In this document: one piece after another, positions 36,320 through 45,372 of the stretch | Position numbering within the stretch: the first letter of the stretch is position 1 | Layout: every line of letters starts with the position of its first letter | Assembly (NCBI GenBank): GCA_963805475.1 | Contig: CAWDUO010000006.1 | Span: 1 to 64,000 of the forward strand | Length of the DNA stretch: 64,000 nt | Direction of reading: 5' to 3' | Source of the DNA: VRUE01 sp963805475 | Lineage (GTDB): Bacteria > Actinomycetota > Thermoleophilia > Solirubrobacterales > 70-9 | Notes under the pieces: generated by a model | What the model saw: the letters and a program-made list of their open reading frames with translations, nothing else | Database searches by the model: none | What the model was told of the DNA's origin: nothing | Made by a program: the position numbers and the translations under genes

Positions 36320-37747
36320 GCTCGAGGCGGTCATCGGGCTGGAGATCCACGTCCAGCTCTCGACCCGGACGAAGATGTTCTGCGGCTGCGAGCTCTCCTT
36401 CGGCGACGCGCCGAACGTCCACACCTGCCCCGTCTGCCTCGCCCACCCGGGCGTGCTGCCGGTGCCCAACGAGGAGGCGATCCGCTACGGGCTGAAGATC
36501 GCCGCGGCGCTGGAGTGCGAGGTCGCGCCGCGCTCGACCTTCCATCGCAAGAACTACTTCTATCCCGACAACCCGAAGGCCTACCAGATCAGCCAGTACG
36601 ACCAGCCGCTGGCGGTGAACGGCCGGCTGGGCGGCATCCGCATCCACCGCGCCCACCTGGAGGAGGACGCGGCAAAGACGATCCACCTCGGCGAGTCGGG
36701 CCGCATCCACGGCTCCGGCGCCTCGCTGGTCGACTTCAACCGCGGCGGCACGCCGCTGGTCGAGATCGTCACCGAGCCCGACCTGCGCGGCGCCGCCGAG
36801 GCCGGCGCCTGGGCGCGCCTGCTGCGCACCACCGTGCGCCAGCTCGGCGTCTCCGACGTCAACATGGAGGAGGGGAGCCTGCGGATCGACGCCAACGTCT
36901 CGGTGCTGCCGGCCGGCAGCGAGGAGCTCGGCACGAAGACCGAGCTGAAGAACATGAACAGCTTCCGCTTCCTCGAACGCGGGATCGAGGCCGAGCTGGC
37001 GCGCCAGCGTGAGCTGATCGCGGAGGGGGGAGGGTCGAGCAGGAGACGCTCCACTTCCACCCCGAGGACGGCAGCCTGCACCCGCTGCGCTCCAAGGAGG
37101 AGGCGCACGACTACCGCTACTTCCCCGAGCCGGACCTGGTGCCGCTGGCGCCGACCGAGACGATGCTGCGCGAGGCGCGCGAGTCGCTGCCCGAGCTGCC
37201 GGAGGCGCGCATGCGGCGCTACGAGGAGGAGCTGGGGCTGTCAGCCGAGAACGCGGCGCAGCTGGCAGGGGACCCCGAGGAGGCCGCCTACTTCGAAGCG
37301 GTCCACGCGGCGGCGGGCGAGGTCGAGGCGCGGACCGTCGCCAACTGGGTGACCGGCGAGCTGGCGGCGGCGCTGCGCCAGGCGGACGAGGGCTCGCCGG
37401 CCGAGTCGAAGGTCGCGCCGGAGGCGCTGGCGGCGCTGGTCGCGATGGTCGCCGAGAAGAAGATCTCGCACGGCAGCGGCAAGCAGGTGCTGGCGACGCT
37501 CGTCGCCGCGGGCGGCGACCCGGCGGCGATCGTCGAGCGCGAGGGGCTCGCGCAGATCTCAGACAGCGGCGAGCTCGCGTCGATCGTCGCCGACGCGGTC
37601 GAGTCCAACCCCGAGGCGGCCGAGCAGGTCCGTGCCGGCAACGGGAAGGCGATCGGCGCGATCGTCGGCGCGGTGATGAAGCAGACCAAGGGCCGCGCCG
37701 ACGGCGGCGAGGTCACCCGCCTGATCAGGGAGAGGCTGGACGTCTAG
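36309..37747 (+). CDS. gatB: Asp-tRNA(Asn)/Glu-tRNA(Gln) amidotransferase subunit B, one frameshift
   Basis: From TTG 36309: IGLEIHVQLSTRTKMFCGC, VCLAHPGVLPVPN, HRKNYFYPDNPKAYQISQ, GGTPLVEIVTEPD and LGTKTELKNMNSF. At 37025-37030 a run of six G should be seven; with one G added the frame continues RVEQETLHFHPEDGS and HDYRYFPEPDLVPL. The helical and YqeY-like tail ends KGRADGGEVTRLIRERL at 37747. The homopolymer deletion in an essential gene is most likely a sequence error. Confidence 0.92.
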
Positions 37748-37750
37748 CCT
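37745..37750 (+). promoter_or_regulatory. Leaderless -10 hexamer overlapping the gatB stop
   Basis: TAGCCT starts with the gatB TAG stop and is followed by 7 bases and GTG 37758. Confidence 0.45.
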
Positions 37751-37757
37751 CCCTCTG

Positions 37758-38042
37758 GTGGGATTCGAATACCTCTTCATAGCGGCGCTGTTCGGGCTCG
37801 CCACGGCGATCGTCGGCAAGGCCAAGGGCAGCTCCTTCTGGATCTGGCTGCTGATCGGCACGGTGCTGCCCCCGCTCGGCCTGATCGCCGTCGTCCTCTA
37901 CCGCCGCGAGAAGGACGAACCCGAACGCCAGTGTCCGACCTGTCATAAGGCGCTGAAGCTCTACGTCCAGGTCTGCCCCCGCTGCGGCACGGACCTCTAC
38001 CTCCCCGACCCGGGCAGTGTCCGCCATCCAGGGGTGAGTTAG
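37758..38042 (+). CDS. Small membrane protein with zinc-ribbon end
   Basis: 94 residues. Two hydrophobic segments (about residues 3-20 and 26-46, FWIWLLIGTVLPPLGLIAVV) are followed by a four-cysteine zinc ribbon CPTCHKALKL...VCPRCGTDLY. Probably a membrane-anchored cytoplasmic ribbon. Function unknown. A family A hairpin begins at its stop codon. Confidence 0.75.
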   Translation: MGFEYLFIAALFGLATAIVGKAKGSSFWIWLLIGTVLPPLGLIAVVLYRREKDEPERQCPTCHKALKLYVQVCPRCGTDLYLPDPGSVRHPGVS

Positions 38043-38116
38043 CCGCCCCCGGACGCGGGAGCGAATCCCTGTCCATATTTGATTCTTCAGGGATTCGCGG
38101 GAGCAGAGGAGGTGGC
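38042..38116. repeat. Family A hairpin copy 4
   Basis: Outer arms GCCGCC (38042-38047) and GGTGGC (38111-38116) pair with one G-T wobble. The inner 11-bp stem GCGAATCCCTG/CAGGGATTCGC is at 38061-38071 and 38088-38098. The minus-strand loop is AAGAATCAAATATGGA, one base different from the consensus. It lies between convergent genes. Confidence 0.85.
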
Positions 38117-38119
38117 GTT

Positions 38120-39187
38120 TTATCTGAGCCAGGTCCTGACGATCGCGTTGGCGAAGCCGAGGCCGTAGCGGGCGACCGCCGGCTTCTTCGAGTGCCCGTG
38201 CAGCCGCTTGGCCACCGTCACCGGCACCTCCTTGGCCGGGATGCCGCGCTTGATCGCCTCGATCATGAACTCCGAGGTGTGGAACTGCTCCTGGCGCAGG
38301 ACGAGCTGCGGCAGGACCGTCGTGCGCACCGCGCGGTAGCCGTTCGAGCAATCGCTCACCTTGGTCCGGGTGATCAGCGAGACGAGGCGGTTGAAGAAGA
38401 CGATGCCGAGCTCGCGGGCGAAGGCGTTGCCGTCGGCCTCGCCGAGCACGCGCGAGCCGTGGGCGACGTCAACCTCGCCGGCGAGCACCGGCGCGACCAG
38501 CCGTTCCATCTCCGATGGCAGGTGCTGGCCGTCGGCGTCGAGCGTGACCACGACCTCGGCGCCCGATTCGACCATCAGCCGGTAGCCGGTGCGCAGGGCG
38601 GCGCCGCCGCCGCGGTTGATCACGTGGCGGGCGACGACCGCACCATGCTCGGCGGCGACCTCGCCGGTGCCGTCGCGCGAGCCGTCGTCGACCACCAGCA
38701 CCGCGGTCTCGACCCCGCAGAGCTCGCGCGGCATCAGGTCGAGCACCTGACCGACGTTCTCGGCCTCGTTGTAGGCGGGGACGAGGATCGCGACCCTGTC
38801 GCGGAAGCGCTCCGGCAGCTTCGCCTGGCGGAACTCCTCCCAGGCGAGCCCCTCGAGCACGGCGGAGAGCTGGCGCGCGTTGCGCGCCGCCTGCGAGAGC
38901 GCCCGCAGGATCAGGATGAAGAGGACGAAGATCGAGAAGACGGCGAGCCCGAGGATGCGGCCGCCGTTGCCCTTCTCGAAGGAGAAGGCGGAGAGCAGCT
39001 TGTCGGTGACTTCGGTTCCGGAGACGAGCGCCAGGGCGAGCCCGACGAGCAGCAGGATCAGCACGTCGACGTTGCGCAGGCTGCGGCGGCGCAGGATCGC
39101 GTAGGCGACGATCGCCGCCGCGGCGAGCAGGCCGGCGGCGCGCAGCGCCGTCAGCTCGGAGGGGAAGATGCCTGCGTAGAGGCCCAT
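38120..39187 (-). CDS. Glycosyltransferase family 2 with N-terminal membrane segment
   Basis: 355 residues. Three N-terminal hydrophobic segments (a DUF2304-like region) are followed by a GT-A domain: VAILVPAYNEAENVGQVLDLMP, VVDDGSRDGTGEVA, VVTLDADGQHLPSEM and the acidic NGYRAVRTTVLP/QFHTSEFMIEAIKRG region of polyprenyl-phosphate mannosyl/glucosyltransferases. It may make a lipid-linked sugar donor for the two GT39-like proteins upstream. Overlaps the preceding GT39 gene by 37 bases. Confidence 0.88.
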   Translation of the reverse strand: MGLYAGIFPSELTALRAAGLLAAAAIVAYAILRRRSLRNVDVLILLLVGLALALVSGTEVTDKLLSAFSFEKGNGGRILGLAVFSIFVLFILILRALSQAARNARQLSAVLEGLAWEEFRQAKLPERFRDRVAILVPAYNEAENVGQVLDLMPRELCGVETAVLVVDDGSRDGTGEVAAEHGAVVARHVINRGGGAALRTGYRLMVESGAEVVVTLDADGQHLPSEMERLVAPVLAGEVDVAHGSRVLGEADGNAFARELGIVFFNRLVSLITRTKVSDCSNGYRAVRTTVLPQLVLRQEQFHTSEFMIEAIKRGIPAKEVPVTVAKRLHGHSKKPAVARYGLGFANAIVRTWLR

Positions 39188-40591
39188 TCTCGCTGGGACA
39201 ATAGGGCCGCGCCCAGTCGGGCGAGCGCCACGCCGGCCAGCGGAAAGATCAGCGTCATCAGGATCTCGTTGCGCCGTGGGGCAGCCAGCGAGATCGCACC
39301 GACCGCGGTGACGAGCACGAGCGGCGTCGCCATCGCCACCAGCTCCCACCAGCGGCGGTGCGCTCCGAGCACGCCCAGGCCGGCCAGGCCGAGCAACACC
39401 AGCAGCAGCTGGACCGCGCGGCCGGCGGTCGATTCCATCGCTTCGCCGACCCCGGCGCTCCACATCCGCCAGACCTTGCGCACGGTCATCGCCAGGTAGC
39501 CGACCGGGTCTTCGCCGAAGAACTTGGAGAAGTTCCGCTTGCCGACCTTGCCCAGAGCCGAGTCGCGCGGCAGTTCGGGATAGCGTTCCCGCGCCACCCG
39601 GCTGAACAGGGGCGTCGGGTTGACCTTTTCCAGCGCCGCGGAGCGCGGCGGCAGGTCGACGTGCAGGTAGCGCTCCGCGAGCCGCGCCTTGACCCGCTGG
39701 TATTCGCCGTCGGCGGGCAGGAAGGTCCCCACGTACAGCGCCTTGCCGCCGCCGGTCGAGATCGGCACCGTGCGGTGCAGGGTCACCTGGTTGTGGATCG
39801 TCCAGGGGACGATCGGGACGAGCGTCGCGATGAGCGACAGGGCGGCGGCCGCGAGGCCGGGGCGCCAGCCGTGCTGACGGCCGACGAAGATCGCGGTCAG
39901 GAGGACGAAGGCGATGGCTACCGGCAGATAGTCGGGACGGATTAATGCTGTTAGGCCGAAGAAGAAGCCAGGGACCAGCCATTTCAGCGCGCGGGTCCTG
40001 TCGGAAGGGAGGGGGGGTGTTAGCGGCCTCGCCCGGCCGAACACCCCCCTCCCTCCCGCCACCCGCGCGAGAGGCGTTTAGGTCCGCGGCCCAGAGGAAT
40101 GCGAGGACCGCCGCTGGGAGCGTGAAGAGAGCCGGTGGCTCGCTGTAGAGAGCTCCCGTTGAATGGATGAACGGGGGATATACGGCTATGAAGAGAGCTG
40201 CAATGAGGCCGGCGGGGCGGCAGTTGAGCCGGCGGCCCAATAGGTAGACGGTGACTATGGCTGCCAGCCCCAGTAGGAGCTCGACGATTCGGGCCGTGCC
40301 TTCCCTTGGGCCACCTGTCGCGTAGAAGCTTGCGGCGTAGAGGAGCGGGGCGCCGGGGGACCAGTCGCTGGCGTCGTGGAAGGTCGGGCCGCCGAAGCTG
40401 CCTTCCTCGTAGAGCGACTTTGAGAGCGCGTAGTAGGCGTGGGCGTCGTCGCCGGGAGCGCCCAGGGGCTCGACCACGCGGTAGGCGCGCAGGCCGAAGC
40501 CGAGCGCGAGGATCGCCGCGAGCAGGACCAGGGTGGTCCTCCCGTGGCGCTCGGGCAGGGTGTGGACCCACTGCGAGATCCAGGCCGTCAT
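39151..40591 (-). CDS. GT39-like membrane glycosyltransferase, one frameshift
   Basis: Multi-helix protein of the dolichyl-phosphate-mannose/ArnT type. From ATG 40591: WISQWVHTLPERHGRTTLVLLAAILALGFGLRAYRV (first loop plus helix), then the acidic GDDAHAYYALSKSL, and YSEPPALFTLPAAVLAFLWA. The run of seven G at 40011-40017 breaks the frame; with six the protein continues LKWLVPGFFFGLTALIRPDYLPVAIAFVLL to 39151. The break is in a low-complexity linker that is itself a palindrome. Likely uses a polyprenyl-phosphate sugar on the outer membrane face; acceptor unknown. Confidence 0.75.
40007..40053. repeat. Palindrome inside GT39 coding region
   Basis: Arms GGGAGGGGGGGTGTT (40007-40021) and AACACCCCCCTCCC (40040-40053) are complementary except that one arm has seven G and the other six C. 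The 18-nt loop has a nested CGGCC/GGCCG. It falls in a linker between membrane helices. Confidence 0.6.
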
Positions 40592-40601
40592 CGTCGCCAG
40601 G

Positions 40602-41874
40602 CTATCCCGACGAGCGGGCACGCCAGCGTTGCTCTGCCGACCCCCACAGCCAGGCGGCCCCGACGCCGGCCAGGGTCGCGACCAGCGGGATCGTCACCAG
40701 CGCCCGCCGCGGCGAGGCGACCAACAACAGCCCGATCGCGGTCGCCGCGACCAGCACCGTCGCCAGCAGCACCGCCTCCCAGCGCCTCTGCCGGGCCAGC
40801 ACCCCCAGGCCGACCAGGCCGAACGCCAGCAGCAGCCAGTGGAAGACCGCCCAGCCGGGTTGGTGCATCACGTCCCGCGGCCCGTGCCCCCAGATCAGCC
40901 AAAGCTTGCTCGCCAGGAACCCCAGGTAGCCGACCGGATGTTCGCTCACGTCGTCCCAGAGCCGTTCCCGCCCCATCTTCCCCAGGGCCGCATCGGCTTC
41001 CATGCCCGGGTATCTCTCATGCGCCAGAGCGGCCAGGATCTGCTCCAACCGCGGCTCCGCCGGAAGCTCCCGTTCCAATTCGGGATGCCGTTCCAGCACC
41101 GCTTCCCCGACCTTTTCCGGATCCCCGCCCGACGGCATGTAGGAGCCGGCGAACAACACCTGCCCACCCCCGGTCGAAATAGGAACGAAACGCCCCAGAG
41201 CCACCTCATTCCGCACAGTCCAAGGCGCCACGACCACCGCAAGCCCAGCGAGCAAGACAAGCGCCTGAACCAACCCCAGCCCGCCACCCATCCCTCCCTT
41301 GACGCGCAAATACAACGACAGCTATGGGCAACGAGATAGCCAGATACTCCGGCCGAACCAACGCGAGCGCCCCGAGCACCAGTCCCGGGACCAGCCACCT
41401 TCGCGCGCTGACCGGCTGATCAGCCCAGAGCATCGCCAGCACCGCGCCGGAGAGGAGCGCGGCGGCGAGGGGCTCGCTCATCAGCATCCCCTGGTACTCG
41501 AGCAGCGCCGGGTAGATCGCGACCGCCGCCGCGCCGATCAGCCCCGCGAGCGGCCCCGAGAGCCGCCGTCCGATCAGGTAGGCGAAGAGGACGGAGAGCG
41601 TCCCGATCAGTCCCAGGACGAGTCGCGCGGCGCGTTCGTGCACACCCCCGGTCAGCGCGTAGAGGCCGCCGGCGAACAGCGGCAGGCCGGGGGAGTAGTC
41701 GCTCGCCGGCTGCGTGGCGCCCGGGCCGAGCGTGAAGCCATCACCGCGCTCCAGGTCAGCCGCGATAGCGGCGTAGCCCTGCGCGTCGTAGACGGGAGCC
41801 CGCCCGTCCCAGGCCTCGTTCACCCTGAGCCCCAGGCCCAACAGGAGGATTGCGATGAGCGCTATCCACTTCAT
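40602..41874 (-). CDS. GT39-like membrane glycosyltransferase, one frameshift
   Basis: From ATG 41874: MKWIALIAILLLGLGLRVNE, the acidic loop YDAQGYAAIAADLERGDGF, several helices and SARRWLVPGLVLGALALVRPEYLAISLPI. Near 41265-41295 one extra base shifts the frame; it continues LVQALVLLAGLAVVVAPWTVRN, PISTGGGQVLFAGSYMPSG and more helices to 40602. It is a paralogue of the next gene: the middle blocks ISTGGG...PSGGDPEKV and VGYLGFLASKLW correspond. Confidence 0.75.
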
Positions 41875-41919
41875 GGGCGCCGATGCTATGCCGCTTCCTT
41901 CCGTTAGTCTGCCGCGACC

Positions 41920-43104
41920 ATGCGCCTCCTGATCCTCGGTGGCGACGGCTACCTGGGCTGGCCGACGGCTCTGCGCTTCTCGGCCCGCGGGCACGAGGTC
42001 GCCCTCGTCGACAACTTCAACCGCCGCCGCTGGCACACCGAACACGGCACCGCCTCGCTGACCCCGATCGCCGATCTCGAGGAGCGGATCGAGGCCTGGC
42101 GGGAGGTCTCGGGCAAGACGATCCGCTCCTACGTCGGCGCAATCGAGGACGGCGACTTCCTCGAAGAGGTCCTCGCCGAGGTCCGCCCCGAGGCCGTCGT
42201 CCACTACGGCCAGCAGGCCTCCGCGCCCTTCTCGATGCTCTCGCGCGAGCGCGCGGTCGAAACCCAGCACGCCAACGTGATCGGCAACCTCAACCTGCTC
42301 TTCGCGATCCGCGACCACTGCCCCGACGCCCACCTGGTCAAGCTGGGGACGATGGGCGAGTACGGCCAGCCGGGCATCGACATCGAGGAGGGCTACATCG
42401 AGATCGAGCACAAGGGTAGGAGGGACACCCTGCCCTTCCCGAAGCTGCCCGGCTCGCTGTATCACTGCTCGAAGGTCCACGACTCGACCAACATCCACTT
42501 CGCCACCCGCACCTGGGGCCTGCGAGCCACGGACCTCAACCAGGGCGTCGTCTACGGGATCGCCACCGAGGAGACCGCCAAGGACGAGCGCCTGATCACC
42601 CGCTTCGACTACGACGAGCTGTTCGGCACGGTGCTCAACCGCTTCTGCGTGCAGGCGGTGATCGGCCACCCGCTGACCGTCTACGGCGCCGGCCACCAGA
42701 CGCGCGGCTTCCTCAACGTCAGGGACACCCTCGCCTGCGTGGAGCTGGCCGTGCAGAACCCGGCCGGGCGCGGCGAGTTCCGCGTCTTCAACCAGTTCAC
42801 CGAGCAGTTCTCGGTGCTCGAGCTGGCCGAGCTGGTCCGCCACGCCGCCGGGCACCTGGGCTATGAGGTCGAGCTGCGCCACTACGAGAACCCCCGCGTG
42901 GAGAAGGAAGAGCACTACTACAACGCGGTCCACACGAAGCTGCTCGACCTCGGCCTGAAGCCGACCCTGCTCAAAGAGGAGCTGATCGAGTCCGTGCTGG
43001 GAGCGATCGAGCGCTACAAGGAGCACGCGATCGAGAGCTCGATCGACCCGCAGACGCGGTGGGACCCGGCGGGCGGGGCAAAAACCCCAGCAGGCCAGGC
43101 ATAG
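41920..43104 (+). CDS. sqdB: Probable UDP-sulfoquinovose synthase (SQD1/SqdB family)
   Basis: 394 residues, extended short-chain dehydrogenase. NAD motif LLILGGDGYLGWPTALRFSARG; the distinctive SQD1-type block RRRWHTEHGTASLTPI; LGTMGEYGQPGIDIEEGYIEI; catalytic YxxxK as YHCSKVHDS (Tyr 181, Lys 185); then DLNQGVVYGI and HQTRGFLNVRDTLACVELA. These match UDP-sulfoquinovose synthase and its archaeal homologue Agl3, which make UDP-sulfoquinovose from UDP-glucose and sulfite. No sulfolipid transferase gene is adjacent, so the sugar may go to a glycoconjugate via the neighbouring glycosyltransferases. Confidence 0.8.
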   Translation: MRLLILGGDGYLGWPTALRFSARGHEVALVDNFNRRRWHTEHGTASLTPIADLEERIEAWREVSGKTIRSYVGAIEDGDFLEEVLAEVRPEAVVHYGQQASAPFSMLSRERAVETQHANVIGNLNLLFAIRDHCPDAHLVKLGTMGEYGQPGIDIEEGYIEIEHKGRRDTLPFPKLPGSLYHCSKVHDSTNIHFATRTWGLRATDLNQGVVYGIATEETAKDERLITRFDYDELFGTVLNRFCVQAVIGHPLTVYGAGHQTRGFLNVRDTLACVELAVQNPAGRGEFRVFNQFTEQFSVLELAELVRHAAGHLGYEVELRHYENPRVEKEEHYYNAVHTKLLDLGLKPTLLKEELIESVLGAIERYKEHAIESSIDPQTRWDPAGGAKTPAGQA

Positions 43105-43129
43105 CGCCGCTGGTAGCATCGCCAGTTCC

Positions 43130-44827
43130 ATGCGAGCCGCCGATGCGTTGATGGAAAGCCTCAAAGCCGAGGGCGTGGAGAACGTCTTCGGCATCCCCGG
43201 CGGGGCCAACCTGCCGACCTACGACGCGCTCGTCGACGCCGGCTTCCGTCACGTCCAGGTGCGCCATGAGCAGGGCGGCGGGCACGCCGCCGAGGGCTAC
43301 GCGATGGCCTCCGGCAAGGTCGGGGTCGCGTTCGCCACCTCGGGCCCGGGGGCGACCAACCTGGTGACGCCGATCGCCGACGCGATGATGGACTCGGTGC
43401 CGACGGTGTTCATCACCGGCCAGGTGCGGACCGAGCTGATCGGCACCGACGGCTTCCAGGAGGCCGACATCCTCGGCGCGACGCTGCCCTTCGTCAAGCA
43501 CTCCTTCCAGGTCACCGACCCCAGGCAGATCCCCGAGTACGTGCACGAGGCCTTCCACGTCGCCTCGACCGGCCGGCCCGGTCCGGTGCTGCTCGACATC
43601 CCGCAGGACTTCTCGCGCGCCGAGATCGAGTACGCGCCGCGCACCGAGCCGGTCGAGCTGCCCGGCTACAAGCCGATCGGCAAAGGCAACATCAAGCAGG
43701 TGCGGATCGCCGCCAAAGCGCTCGCCAACGCCAAGCGCCCGGTCTTCTACGTCGGCGGCGGCGTGGTCAACGCCGACGCCGCCGAGGAGCTGCGCGAGCT
43801 GGCGGGCGCCGACCGCTTCCCGGTCACCTCGACCCTGATGGGGCTCGGCGCCTACCCGGCATCGGGCGAGAGCTGGCTGGGGATGCTCGGCATGCACGGC
43901 ACGGTGACCGCCAACTGGGCGATGGACAACGCCGACCTGATCGTCGCGATCGGCGCCCGCTTCGACGACCGGATCACCGGCAAGCTCTCGGAGTTCGCGC
44001 CGCAGGCGAAAGTGATCCACATCGACATCGATCCGGCGGAGATCTCGAAGAACGTCGGCGCCCACATCCCGATCGTCGGCGACGCCAAGCTGGTGCTGCC
44101 GGAGCTGAGCCGCGAGTACCGCGCGCTGCAGACCGACTCCAGCCGGCTCGACCCCTGGTGGAGCCAGCTGCGCGAGTGGCAGGAGCGCCACCCGCTGCGC
44201 TACGCGCCCGGCGAGGGCGGCGAGATCAAGCCGCAGTTCATGGTCGAGGCGATGCACCGGGCGACCGGCGGCGAGGCGATCGTCACCTCCGACGTCGGCC
44301 AGCATCAGATGTGGGCCGCCCAGTACTACGGCTTCGACCGGCCGCGCCGCTGGATCAACTCCGGCGGCCTGGGGACGATGGGCTTCGGACTGCCGGCGGC
44401 GGTCGGCGCCAAGGTCGCCTGCCCCGGCGACGACGTCGTCTGCCTGGCCGGCGACGGCAGCCTGATCATGACCTGCCAGGAGCTCGCCACCTGCGTCACC
44501 GAAGACATCCCGGTCAAGGTCTTCCTGATGAACAACGGCTACATGGGCATGGTCCGCCAGTGGCAGGAGCTCTTCTGGGACCGCCGCTACAGCTCGGTCG
44601 AGATGGGCGCCAGCCCCGACTGGGTGAAGCTGGCCGAGGCCTTCGGCGCGACCGGCGTGCGCTGCGAGGACGCCGGCGAGCTGGAGGGGCAGATGCGCGA
44701 GGCGCTGGCGACCGACGGCCCGGTGCTGCTCGACGTGCGCGTCGCCCAGGAGGAGAACTGCTACCCGATGATCCCGCCGGGCGAAGCGGCCCGCGACATG
44801 GTCGAGGCGCCGAAGGCGGTGAAGTGA
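43130..44827 (+). CDS. ilvB: Acetolactate synthase large (catalytic) subunit
   Basis: 565 residues, thiamine-diphosphate enzyme of valine/leucine/isoleucine synthesis. The activating glutamate is in VRHEQGGGHAAEGYA; FATSGPGATNLVT, FITGQVRTELIGTDGFQE, the FAD domain, WINSGGLGTMGFGLPAAVG, and the diphosphate/metal site AGDGSLIMTCQEL...NNGYMGMVRQWQ are all present. A TAGCAT hexamer at 43114-43119 lies 10 bases before the ATG. It overlaps ilvN (TGATG). Confidence 0.96.
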   Translation: MRAADALMESLKAEGVENVFGIPGGANLPTYDALVDAGFRHVQVRHEQGGGHAAEGYAMASGKVGVAFATSGPGATNLVTPIADAMMDSVPTVFITGQVRTELIGTDGFQEADILGATLPFVKHSFQVTDPRQIPEYVHEAFHVASTGRPGPVLLDIPQDFSRAEIEYAPRTEPVELPGYKPIGKGNIKQVRIAAKALANAKRPVFYVGGGVVNADAAEELRELAGADRFPVTSTLMGLGAYPASGESWLGMLGMHGTVTANWAMDNADLIVAIGARFDDRITGKLSEFAPQAKVIHIDIDPAEISKNVGAHIPIVGDAKLVLPELSREYRALQTDSSRLDPWWSQLREWQERHPLRYAPGEGGEIKPQFMVEAMHRATGGEAIVTSDVGQHQMWAAQYYGFDRPRRWINSGGLGTMGFGLPAAVGAKVACPGDDVVCLAGDGSLIMTCQELATCVTEDIPVKVFLMNNGYMGMVRQWQELFWDRRYSSVEMGASPDWVKLAEAFGATGVRCEDAGELEGQMREALATDGPVLLDVRVAQEENCYPMIPPGEAARDMVEAPKAVK

Positions 44828-45372
44828 TGGAGGCCGGGACCCCGCAGGCGGTGCGGCTCGAGGACCTTCACGTCCCCGGCCAGCTGAGCGGGCGCAAGCA
44901 CGTCCTCTCGATCCTGGTCGAGAACAAGCCGGGCGTGCTGGCGCGGATCGCCGGCCTCTTCTCCCGCCGCGGCTTCAACATCGACACGCTCGCCGTCGGC
45001 CCGACCGACGACCCCAGCGTCTCGCGGATCACCTTGACCCTGGACGGCGCCGTCCACCCGATCGACCAGGTGACCAAGCAGCTGCACAAGCTGGTCAACG
45101 TGCTGAAAATCCGCGACATGGAGCCGGAGGAGACGGTCGCCCGCGAGATGGCGATGTTCAAAGTCTCCGCCTCGGTCGAGAGCCGCGCCGAGATCATCCA
45201 GTTCGCCGACATCTTCCGCGCGCAGATCACCGACGTCTCGCGCCGCACGCTGACGATCGAGGTGACCGGCTCGGCCGACAAGATCGAGGCCTTCGAGCGG
45301 ATGATCCGCCCACATGGCCTCATCGAAATGGTGAGGACCGGCGAGATTGCCATCGCTCGCGGCGGCGACTAG
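44827..45372 (+). CDS. ilvN: Acetolactate synthase small (regulatory) subunit
   Basis: 181 residues from ATG 44827. N-terminal ACT domain HVLSILVENKPGVLARIAGLFSRRGFNIDTLAVGPTDDPS (motif spread over two segments) followed by TKQLHKLVNVLKIRDM; the C-terminal domain carries RAQITDVSRRTLTIEVTGSADKI and ends LIEMVRTGEIAIARG. Gives valine feedback control to IlvB. A leaderlike sequence before ilvB was sought but not seen. Confidence 0.95.
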   Translation: MEAGTPQAVRLEDLHVPGQLSGRKHVLSILVENKPGVLARIAGLFSRRGFNIDTLAVGPTDDPSVSRITLTLDGAVHPIDQVTKQLHKLVNVLKIRDMEPEETVAREMAMFKVSASVESRAEIIQFADIFRAQITDVSRRTLTIEVTGSADKIEAFERMIRPHGLIEMVRTGEIAIARGGD

